Source: Candidatus Nitrosopumilus sp. (GTDB lineage: Archaea > Thermoproteota > Nitrososphaeria > Nitrososphaerales > Nitrosopumilaceae). From it: 5,869 bases of DNA. Shown here in pieces: positions 1 through 5,490 of this stretch. The stretch spans positions 1 through 5,869 of the forward strand of contig JABDKK010000071.1 in the NCBI GenBank assembly GCA_013002265.1, given 5' to 3'. Position 1 is the stretch's first letter; every line of letters starts with the position of its first letter. Made by a program: the position numbers and the translations under genes. A model generated the notes under the pieces. The model made no database searches, was not told the DNA's origin, and saw nothing but the letters and a program-made list of their open reading frames with translations.

Positions 1-405
1 GTAGATGCGGCAATTACAATTAATGAAGCATCAAAAATGATGGAAGACGCCAAGGTAGGCGCAATTATTGTAACTGAAAATAACATATCAATGGGGATTG
101 TTACAGATAGAGATTTTGCAGTAAAGGTGGCGGCACATGCATATCACATAACCACCCCAATCAAACAGATAATGTCTTCCCCCTTATTGTCAATCAACTC
201 AGACGAATCAGTAAGATTTGCAGCAGAATTAATGCATGAACATGGAGTCAGAAAACTACCTGTGATAAAAAATGAAAAAGTTGTAGGGATAATCACTGCA
301 ACGGATATCGTTAATTTGCTGGCAGTATGCGCAGAAGAAGACATGAGAGATATGTATTTTCACTCGATAGTGAAGATATTTTCAAACTATAGCCCATACA
401 ACTAG
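1..405 (+). CDS. CBS-domain pair protein, 5' end cut by window edge
   Basis: The reading frame is open from base 1, so the gene starts outside the window; 134 residues are visible before the TAG stop. The ATG at 37 lies inside the first CBS domain and is not the true start. Visible residues 1 to about 45 are the end of one CBS domain, ending in the typical GIVTDRD stretch. Residues 58-107 are a complete second CBS domain (SINSDESV, then LPVIKNEKVVGIITATDIV). A 27-residue tail rich in acidic residues, Met and aromatics follows. CBS pairs bind adenosyl ligands such as AMP, ATP or SAM and act as regulatory modules. No catalytic or transport domain is seen in the visible part, so this may be a stand-alone CBS protein; the ligand and target are unknown. 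The next gene begins two bases after the stop, which suggests co-transcription. Confidence 0.88.
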   Translation, partial: VDAAITINEASKMMEDAKVGAIIVTENNISMGIVTDRDFAVKVAAHAYHITTPIKQIMSSPLLSINSDESVRFAAELMHEHGVRKLPVIKNEKVVGIITATDIVNLLAVCAEEDMRDMYFHSIVKIFSNYSPYN

Positions 406-407
406 AA

Positions 408-626
408 ATGGCATTTCCAATAATCATTGTTGTTGCAGTTCCAATATTTTTGGGACTAGTTTACGTCTCACCTGTTGAACTTTCAGAAGAGGAACCAATC
501 AACACAGTTCAAGAACCAAATCTTGATATTTTTTACTTTGTCTTATTTGCAGTCTGGATAGCTTTTCTTATTAGAATACTGATTCAGGTAAAGAGAAGGC
601 AGTTCAGGATTGCTCAGAAATACTAG
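408..626 (+). CDS. small two-helix membrane protein of unknown function
   Basis: This 72-residue protein has two clear hydrophobic segments, about residues 3-21 and 40-61. They are joined by an acidic loop (SEEEP and following, about 22-39), and the C-terminus is strongly basic (KRRQFR). By the positive-inside rule both ends should be cytosolic and the acidic loop outside. The ATG lies two bases after the stop of the CBS-domain gene, with no obvious Shine-Dalgarno sequence, so translation may be coupled to that gene. I recognise no family. The hydrophobic pattern, the charge asymmetry and the tight spacing support a real gene; a link to CBS-mediated sensing at the membrane is inference only. 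Confidence 0.72.
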   Translation: MAFPIIIVVAVPIFLGLVYVSPVELSEEEPINTVQEPNLDIFYFVLFAVWIAFLIRILIQVKRRQFRIAQKY

Positions 627-651
627 CATTCTTACTGAAATTTACGATTTA

Positions 652-669
652 TCATATCAAACAATATGA
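652..669. terminator. AT-rich inverted repeat between convergent transcripts
   Basis: TCATAT and ATATGA form a perfect 6-bp stem around a 6-base loop (CAAACA on the plus strand). The repeat lies in the 47-base gap between the plus-strand membrane-protein gene and the 3' end of the minus-strand tRNA. On the minus strand it begins 5 bases after the encoded CCA and lies in T-rich sequence (TTCTTC, TTGTTT). It could help end transcription from both sides or direct tRNA 3' trimming. The stem is weak and archaeal termination relies mainly on T-tracts, so this is only a candidate. Confidence 0.3.
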
Positions 670-673
670 AGAA

Positions 674-774
674 TGGCGCCGGGAGGGAGATTTGAACTCC
701 CGTTCCCTTGCGAGAACGCGCTTTATGGTAAATCATTTCCAGGCGCGCGCCCTACCAGGCTAGGCGACCCCGGC
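674..774 (-). tRNA. tRNA-Ser (anticodon GGA) with 14-base intron and encoded CCA
   Basis: The cloverleaf can be drawn fully on the minus strand. The acceptor is GCCGGGG paired with TCCCGGC (one G-U), and the D stem is GCCT/GGGC with GG in the loop. The anticodon stem is CGCGC/GCGCG. A long variable arm TTCTC-GCAA-GGGAA follows, then a T arm GGGAG-TTCAAAT-CTCCC, discriminator G and a genome-encoded CCA at 674-676. The anticodon GGA (738-740) reads UCC and UCU serine codons. The long variable arm and G discriminator independently support serine. The anticodon loop is 21 bases instead of 7, which implies a 14-base intron at the canonical 37/38 site and a mature tRNA of 87 bases including CCA. 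Confidence 0.95.
723..736 (-). other. tRNA-Ser intron, anticodon-loop position 37/38
   Basis: Fourteen extra bases follow A37, and removing them restores a normal 7-base loop (CTGGAAA). The bases TGG at loop positions 33-35 can pair with CCA inside the intron, with A-rich unpaired bases on both sides (AAA at the 5' site, TAA-A at the 3' site). This resembles a bulge-helix-bulge splice motif for the archaeal tRNA endonuclease, but the central helix is 3 bp rather than the standard 4 and the inner stem is minimal. The exact cut could shift by a base because A occurs at both borders. Confidence 0.8.
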
Positions 775-810
775 ACAAGTCTTGCGACAAATGTATTCGG
801 CAAAATTTGA

Positions 811-820
811 TTATATATTA
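811..820 (-). promoter_or_regulatory. candidate TATA box for tRNA-Ser
   Basis: The minus strand reads TAATATATAA here, 37-46 bases upstream of the mature tRNA 5' end, in the gap between the tRNA and the upstream protein gene. With usual archaeal TATA-to-start spacing of about 25 bases, transcription would begin roughly 10-15 bases before the tRNA, leaving a short leader for RNase P. No convincing BRE was identified. Confidence 0.5.
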
Positions 821-840
821 TGTGCTTTGAAAATTCAGAG

Positions 841-1287
841 TTACTTCCAAATTGTAACAGTAGTTGATTTCTCAATTTTGTTTCCATCCGAATCAACACC
901 TTTAGCTGAAATTTTGTAAAGACCCTCAAGAGCTGAATCATCATCATTTTTGATTTGATCCCAAGAAAATTTAATTTCATCACGTGGCTCCAAAACAGAA
1001 ATGACTTCTGCAGAGACTGGCGAATACAGCAAGATACCAGAAAGTCCTGTAATTCTCAAACCATATGATGAATCAGAAAATATCAAAGGAGTAGTTCCAG
1101 AATTTACTATTCTAATTATGATTTCTTCTCCTCGTTTAAAATCAGTTTTCTCAGTAACTACTGAAATTGATGGACCATCAACAAATACTAGTTGACTGGT
1201 ATTTTTCAAATCAATCATATATACACCAAATCCCAAAGCAGAAACCACGCCAATTGCAATAAAAACAACTAAACTTTTTGCTAACAA
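841..1287 (-). CDS. membrane-anchored beta-rich extracytoplasmic protein, unknown function
   Basis: The protein has 148 residues. Residues 5-25 form one hydrophobic helix after a short positive start (MLAK), so it is a signal anchor or uncleaved signal peptide with the rest outside the cell; there is no lipobox cysteine. Residues about 40-148 are predicted beta strands: a charged FKRGEEIIIRIVNSG stretch, an acidic LEPRDEIKFSWD stretch, then EGLYKISAKG and TTVTIWK. This pattern resembles Ig-like beta sandwiches, including BsuPI-type domains, but that is by eye only. The start is TTG, because an in-frame TAG lies three codons upstream and later starts would cut the helix. It lies 27 bases after truB and may be the last protein gene of that operon or have its own promoter. 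Function is not recognised. Confidence 0.75.
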   Translation of the reverse strand: MLAKSLVVFIAIGVVSALGFGVYMIDLKNTSQLVFVDGPSISVVTEKTDFKRGEEIIIRIVNSGTTPLIFSDSSYGLRITGLSGILLYSPVSAEVISVLEPRDEIKFSWDQIKNDDDSALEGLYKISAKGVDSDGNKIEKSTTVTIWK

Positions 1288-1295
1288 TTTCTTCT

Positions 1296-1304
1296 AAAAT
1301 AAAA
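1296..1304 (-). terminator. candidate oligo-T terminator after truB
   Basis: On the minus strand TTTTATTTT occurs about 10-20 bases after the truB stop codon. T-runs of this kind end transcription in archaea, so the long ribosomal-protein and secY operon may end, at least partly, here. A TTAAAAAA stretch just upstream (1311-1318), about 24-31 bases before the TTG start of the next gene, could act as a TATA element for a leaderless transcript. Both readings are uncertain in such AT-rich sequence. Confidence 0.3.
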
Positions 1305-1314
1305 CCATGATTTT

Positions 1315-2316
1315 TTAATCCTTTGGAGGTGTTGGTTTGCTTCTCCATTTTTTTGGATATGTGTTAGGAGCCATAATGATTCGTCTGGTTTCAAAGGCAT
1401 ATCCCTTTGTTGTATCACGAATTTCTTCTTCAGACATTGTGGATTCTGCAAGAGCCACAGCTTCTCCTTTCTGTGTGTATACCCCAACAAAATCTCCTTT
1501 CTTCAGATTTGGAGATATTTTTAGAATTCCAGGAATTGCCAACTGTGCGCCATGACACATTGCATCAACTGCAGAATCACGAATTACAACTGATTTTAGT
1601 TCACTTAGTGCGTACTCGACTGGTTTTATCATCTTCATTAGTTTTGTATCCTCTTTTTTCTCTTCCCACAATGCAAAGGCATCTGCTAATTCATGCAGAG
1701 TTACCAATCCATCTGATTCATAGAATTGATCAACTCTAGTTCTTCTCAACTCAATCATTGTAGCACCAGGTCCTAAAATTTCTCCAATGTCATAGTATAA
1801 TTTTCGAATATAGGTTCCAGCCTCACAAAGTACTCTCATTAAGAGCAGTCTCTCCTTTTGCTCTAAGACATCTAATTCATAGATGGTTCTGGTTCTTGTT
1901 TGCCTTACTACTGCTGAACGTTGTGGAGGTTTTTGAAAGATCTCACCTCTAAACATCTCAATTACTTCATTTAGTTTTTCTTTTGATGGAAGAGAATGAA
2001 CTCGTCCTAATGCATGATATTCCTTTGGTCCAAATAACAGAACCCCAAGTGCTTTAGTTGCTTCTCCTAATCCTAGGGGTAAAACTCCAGATACCTGAGG
2101 ATCAAGCGTTCCACTATGTCCAATTTTAGGAAGTTTCAAAATTCGTTTGGTCCATGCAACTGTCTCATGACTTGTTGGGCCTGGAGGTTTATCTAAAATA
2201 ATTATTCCATAGTTTAGTAGTTGCTCAATGCTTCGTTTATCAAAATATGTTCCATATGCATCATCAGTGATGTCTTGATCAATTTCAATTAAATTTTCTA
2301 GTTGTTTGAGTGTCAT
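1315..2316 (-). CDS. truB: archaeal tRNA/rRNA pseudouridine synthase TruB/Cbf5
   Basis: This is the catalytic subunit of archaeal H/ACA ribonucleoproteins, which convert uridine to pseudouridine in rRNA guided by H/ACA RNAs; family members can also modify tRNA U55. The protein has 333 residues, normal for archaeal Cbf5. A dyskerin-like N-terminal stretch is followed by the TruB catalytic domain. Motif GHSGTLDP (66-73) carries the catalytic aspartate D72, RSAVVRQTRTR (133-143) follows, and TYIRKL (168-173) completes the active site. A PUA RNA-binding domain spans about 240-315, ending in the typical RRIIMAPNTYPKKW. The ATG overlaps the stop of the upstream kinase gene as ATGA, and AAGGAA lies 6 bases before the ATG as a ribosome-binding site, supporting this start. 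No defect is seen. Confidence 0.95.
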   Translation of the reverse strand: MTLKQLENLIEIDQDITDDAYGTYFDKRSIEQLLNYGIIILDKPPGPTSHETVAWTKRILKLPKIGHSGTLDPQVSGVLPLGLGEATKALGVLLFGPKEYHALGRVHSLPSKEKLNEVIEMFRGEIFQKPPQRSAVVRQTRTRTIYELDVLEQKERLLLMRVLCEAGTYIRKLYYDIGEILGPGATMIELRRTRVDQFYESDGLVTLHELADAFALWEEKKEDTKLMKMIKPVEYALSELKSVVIRDSAVDAMCHGAQLAIPGILKISPNLKKGDFVGVYTQKGEAVALAESTMSEEEIRDTTKGYAFETRRIIMAPNTYPKKWRSKPTPPKD

Positions 2317-2873
2317 TGCAGTTTCCTTACAGTTTCCTTTGTCACATCTATTACTTGTTGGGCAGTTAGATGGTCAGTATTAATTATTAAATCAAAAACA
2401 GATGTGTCATCACCAAAATCAAAATTGTACAGTTTTTTGTATAGTGCCTTGTTTCTATCAAAGCGTCTTTTTGTAATCTCATATGCCTCCTCTGAGCTCA
2501 TATTATCACGAGACTGCATTCTTTTTGTACTGCTTGCATGAGAGCCTTCAAGCCAAATTTTAATCCCATTTTTTACTAGCCAAGGTAAAGTGTAACTGGT
2601 AATTACCATACTTCCCTGATCAAATAAAGCCATAAGTTTTTCATCTAGTTTTTTATCAAATTCAGAGTTTTCTTCTCTTTGTTTTAGAAATTTCATTCCA
2701 TCCTCAGTGTCCCACCAATCATCACCATCAGAATCAAATCCTTGTTCTTTTGCCATCTCCTTTAAAACATCACCTCCACTAAGATACTGCAAATCAAATT
2801 CTTCAGCTAATCCTTTGGCAACAGTGGTTTTTCCTACTGCAGGAGGACCAGAAATTACAATGGATTTTTTCAA
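2313..2873 (-). CDS. cmk: cytidylate-kinase-like P-loop NMP kinase
   Basis: The 186-residue protein belongs to the NMP kinase fold, and its place between the DUF106 gene and truB is where archaeal CMP kinase (CMP/dCMP + ATP to the diphosphate) lies. The Walker A motif is GPPAVGKT (9-16). Other archaeal-Cmk-like features are SGGDVLKEMAKEQG (32-45), FDKKLDEKL (72-80), an Arg-rich lid region (SRDNMSSEEAYEITKRRFDRN, 121-141), YKKLYNFD (145-152) and DLIINTD (161-167). Two sites I expect to bind CMP differ: the usual FR before the MAKE stretch is VLK, and the usual GRL motif is TSYTL (92-96). An acidic, Trp-containing stretch (48-56) is also unusual. The fold is secure, the substrate less so. The start is TTG, overlapping the DUF106 stop as TTGA; the end overlaps truB as ATGA. 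Confidence 0.85.
   Translation of the reverse strand: MKKSIVISGPPAVGKTTVAKGLAEEFDLQYLSGGDVLKEMAKEQGFDSDGDDWWDTEDGMKFLKQREENSEFDKKLDEKLMALFDQGSMVITSYTLPWLVKNGIKIWLEGSHASSTKRMQSRDNMSSEEAYEITKRRFDRNKALYKKLYNFDFGDDTSVFDLIINTDHLTAQQVIDVTKETVRKLQ
2319..2339 (-). repeat. tandem AAGGAAACTG repeat carrying the truB ribosome-binding site
   Basis: The 10-base unit AAGGAAACTG occurs twice on the minus strand (2330-2339 and 2319-2328), one base apart, immediately before the truB ATG. Both copies lie inside the last codons of the upstream kinase gene, where they encode its KETVRKLQ end. The copy nearest truB places AAGGAA at good Shine-Dalgarno spacing of 6 bases; the second copy lies 11 bases farther away. 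Confidence 0.5.
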
Positions 2874-3493
2874 CTGAGATCCATTGATGTTTTAGTTAGT
2901 TTCATAATAATGCCACTAAATGCAATGGATGATAGAAAATACCAAGCCCAAAGATATAGTGCATTTTCTTTAGGGCAAACATCATCTAAGTTTGCTGCTT
3001 GCTCTGCTGTGCATGTTAATTGGAAGAAATCACCTGGAATTACATTTAGTGGAATTGGAGATAGTGCTACAGTGTATGAGAATAACTGTGGCAATACTAG
3101 ATAAAATATCAGGATTAGTGGAACAAATGTAATCATCATGGGTCTCATGTTCATCTGCATCATCTCCATTGACATTTTGTTCATGTAAGATGATTTTTTG
3201 CTAAGCTCGTTAATTTTTGCTTGATCCTTTGATCTCATTGCAGACATACGTTCTTTCTGCCATGCCCTTGTCTCTTTCATTATTCTTTTTAGCTTTGTTT
3301 GATCAACCATCTTCTTTCGAACTGCTGCATTGAAGATGTTTAGAAGAATTCCAAATCCAGAAACTGCAAACATTGAGAGTATCAATCCTTGGATAATTGG
3401 ATCATCACTTCCAAGGTGTCTAGATTCTCCACCAAGAAAGTCAAATTGCAGAGCAATTGAATCAATGAAGAGAAGAATAAAGTTAAAATCCAT
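2870..3493 (-). CDS. DUF106 / EMC3-YidC-like membrane insertase homologue
   Basis: The 207-residue protein belongs to the archaeal DUF106 family, homologous to eukaryotic EMC3 and TMCO1 and related to YidC/Oxa1. These proteins help insert membrane proteins with few helices. Hydrophobic segments lie at about 33-55, 119-140 and 179-198. Between the first two is a long charged, probably coiled-coil cytosolic region (59-104) that ends in a Met-rich stretch (MNKMSMEMMQMNM, 104-116), as expected for a ribosome- or substrate-contacting face. The outer loop between helices 2 and 3 has two cysteines (161 and 173) that could form a disulfide. The ATG starts one base after the adenylate kinase stop. Its presence in an operon with secY suggests joint production of the two insertion routes; activity is inferred from family membership. 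Confidence 0.88.
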   Translation of the reverse strand: MDFNFILLFIDSIALQFDFLGGESRHLGSDDPIIQGLILSMFAVSGFGILLNIFNAAVRKKMVDQTKLKRIMKETRAWQKERMSAMRSKDQAKINELSKKSSYMNKMSMEMMQMNMRPMMITFVPLILIFYLVLPQLFSYTVALSPIPLNVIPGDFFQLTCTAEQAANLDDVCPKENALYLWAWYFLSSIAFSGIIMKLTKTSMDLS

Positions 3494-3494
3494 T

Positions 3495-4073
3495 TTATAG
3501 CCCTATTGCCTTTATTAGTTTAGCAGCAGCTTCATCAATCTTTCCTTCGCCGTTTAGAATATGTTTTACTGGGGAACCAGTGATAACAGCACAGGCAGAT
3601 ATCATTCCAGATTGAACGTCTAATTCTTTTTTAATGTTTTCAATAGTGATTTTATCTCGATTACGAGTATCATCTTTCATTCGTCTGTTGTAAATTTCTT
3701 CAGGTTTTGCAGAAACTGAAACAAAATTAGTGGGTTTGAGAATCTTCAAAACATGTTCTGGCAATCCAGGATAATATCCTTCAGGAGAGCTGATAAATGC
3801 ATGAGTGTCTATAATTATAATTTGTTCATTTTCTAAAGCAATTTTTTCAGCGACATTTTTTTGAATGTTTTGTTGTTGGGATACAGGTAATTTTCTGAGC
3901 TCATCTCTATCTTGTAATCCATTTTCCTTGGCAGCATCAAACATCAATGTACCATAACTGATAACTCTTACACTTTTATTGTTACTTTTTAGAATTTCAA
4001 CAATTTTTGACAATAGCGTGGTCTTTCCAACGCCTGCAATTCCTACCATTACTATTTTCTTATTTTCTGCCAA
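3495..4073 (-). CDS. adkA: archaeal adenylate kinase (AdkA type)
   Basis: This enzyme catalyses ATP + AMP to 2 ADP in the cytosol. It belongs to the archaeal AdkA family, not the bacterial Adk family. With the chosen start it has 192 residues, the usual AdkA length. The Walker A motif is GIAGVGKT (11-18). The family hallmark IDTHAFISSPEGYYPGLP (88-105) is intact, as is RNRD (137-140), and ITGSPVK (164-170) matches the usual LTGATVK. The segment after RNRD, where methanogen enzymes carry HQ..NR, reads ELDVQSGMIS instead. The start is uncertain: TTG at 4073 has GGTG six bases upstream and gives the normal N-terminus MAENKKIVMVG, while a GTG at 4082 would add three residues. It overlaps the secY end by 14 bases with this start. 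Confidence 0.9.
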   Translation of the reverse strand: MAENKKIVMVGIAGVGKTTLLSKIVEILKSNNKSVRVISYGTLMFDAAKENGLQDRDELRKLPVSQQQNIQKNVAEKIALENEQIIIIDTHAFISSPEGYYPGLPEHVLKILKPTNFVSVSAKPEEIYNRRMKDDTRNRDKITIENIKKELDVQSGMISACAVITGSPVKHILNGEGKIDEAAAKLIKAIGL

Positions 4074-5490
4074 GCAAAGCACCCAATCGCGGCATTACTA
4101 CCTCTACTTGTTCTCTTACTAGTTGCGTATAATAGTTAATTAAAATATCAACCATAAGCAAAATTCCAATTCCAGAACCAAATACACCAAGCACATCAGA
4201 TACTCCTGCCAATAGACCCAAAATCATAGAGCCAATAATTGTAACAGATGGAATGTACTTGTTTAGTAATGCTTCAACTGGAGCATTTGATCTTCTAAAT
4301 CCAGGAATTTGCACATCTGCATCAAGCAAGTTCTGAGCAGCACTTTTTGGAGACAATCCACCAAGCTCCACCCACAACCTACCAAACACAACAACAATTC
4401 CTATCATAAACAAAACATAGCCTACGGCACGCATTGGATCCAAAGCCGCAACATCTAATCCCCTTGGGGGAGTGATGTAGTAAATTATTCCACCAATAGG
4501 AGTGGAAGGACTAGTAGGATCAAATTGCGCTATAAAATTCATAAAGAAATTATTATTTCGCGGGTTCATGTTTGCCCAAAGCATCTGGAAAATGAAAACG
4601 GCATTAGCAGTCAATGCAGATGCCAAGATTACAGGGATGTTAGAGACATACATCAGCTTGATTGGATAGACTGCAGAGAATCCACGGTATTTAGTTGAAA
4701 CAATCGGAATCTCAATTTTCATTCCTTGTGTAAATACCAGAATCAGCAAAATTCCTGCTGTCAAGAATATGCCAAAAATACTCGGAAGTTGATTTGAACG
4801 GAAGAATACGTTTGATAAATCACCACTCATTATAGATTGTCCAATGTATGGAATTATTCCAATTGTACCTCCATCTCCAGCAGGCAACGGGCTAAACAAG
4901 CTCCAAAGAATTTGTTGAGCAACACCGGCCATGATAAACAAGCTGATGCCACTGCCAAGCCCCCAACCCTTCTGAATCAGTTCGTCTAAGAACATGATAA
5001 TAATAGAGGCAGCCATCAGCTGCCCTATCATCACATACAAAAAGGACGGATCAGAAATTCCAGGCCCATAGACTGCACCTGCATATACAATAGATTCAGC
5101 TACAATTACAACATACGTTACAAGTTTAGTTGCAGTCTGAAATATTCCTCGCTCTTCAGGTTTTTTAAAATCAAATTTTAGAATATCTGAACCTCTAAGT
5201 AATTGCATCAAAAGCCCAGCTGTTACAATCGGCCCTATCCCTAATTCAACAAGAGTTCCTTGTTGGGATGCAAAAATAACCCTAGCAAAGGCTAGAAAAT
5301 CAAATTGAGGTGCGGTTGCACCAAATAGTGGTGTTTGACCCATAACCATGTAGATGAGTAATGCAACTCCACACCAAAGCAGCCTAGTTGGAAGAGGGAT
5401 TTTCTTTTTTGGTTTTGGAACCTGAGGAAGATAGGGTTCTGCCTTAAAAACAACTTTTCGGATAATTGCAGTAGCGCTACCTTCAGCCAT
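4060..5490 (-). CDS. secY: preprotein translocase channel subunit SecY
   Basis: SecY is the pore-forming subunit of the SecYE-beta channel, which moves proteins across or into the cytoplasmic membrane. Ten membrane helices can be placed in the 476 residues, roughly at 35-52, 82-98, 120-140, 150-169, 178-197, 238-254, 282-306, 353-372, 413-433 and 436-453. The plug region lies between helices 1 and 2 (about 56-78). The SecY signature ELGIGPIVTAGLLMQLL (82-98) is clear. The cytosolic loops carry the conserved arginines in KYRGFSAVYP (267-276) and GFRRSNAPVE (397-406), which face the ribosome or partner proteins. The ATG at 5490 gives the expected archaeal N-terminus and overlaps the uL15 stop by 8 bases. 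A TTG at 5514 would add eight residues (MGEKCYQI) and seems less likely. Confidence 0.96.
   Translation of the reverse strand: MAEGSATAIIRKVVFKAEPYLPQVPKPKKKIPLPTRLLWCGVALLIYMVMGQTPLFGATAPQFDFLAFARVIFASQQGTLVELGIGPIVTAGLLMQLLRGSDILKFDFKKPEERGIFQTATKLVTYVVIVAESIVYAGAVYGPGISDPSFLYVMIGQLMAASIIIMFLDELIQKGWGLGSGISLFIMAGVAQQILWSLFSPLPAGDGGTIGIIPYIGQSIMSGDLSNVFFRSNQLPSIFGIFLTAGILLILVFTQGMKIEIPIVSTKYRGFSAVYPIKLMYVSNIPVILASALTANAVFIFQMLWANMNPRNNNFFMNFIAQFDPTSPSTPIGGIIYYITPPRGLDVAALDPMRAVGYVLFMIGIVVVFGRLWVELGGLSPKSAAQNLLDADVQIPGFRRSNAPVEALLNKYIPSVTIIGSMILGLLAGVSDVLGVFGSGIGILLMVDILINYYTQLVREQVEVVMPRLGALLGRK

Noticed and set aside
723..983. 86-codon minus-strand open frame
   Set aside because: It overlaps the end of the anchored-protein gene in another frame and runs through the tRNA into its intron, so it cannot be a real protein gene.
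1065..1071. Possible C box (ATGATGA) of a C/D guide RNA on the plus strand
   Set aside because: No D box (CTGA) or D' element at suitable spacing was found, and the site is antisense to a coding region.
1407..1739. 110-codon plus-strand open frame
   Set aside because: It lies wholly antisense to truB, which has intact catalytic and PUA motifs; the translation has no recognisable domain and is explained as a shadow frame.
2302..2541. 79-codon plus-strand open frame, hydrophobic
   Set aside because: It is antisense to the kinase gene; its hydrophobicity follows from the reversed codons of the charged kinase sequence.
4060..4082. Longer secY/adkA overlap using the GTG at 4082
   Set aside because: The TTG at 4073 has better upstream GGTG spacing and gives the usual family length, so the longer start was kept only as an alternative.
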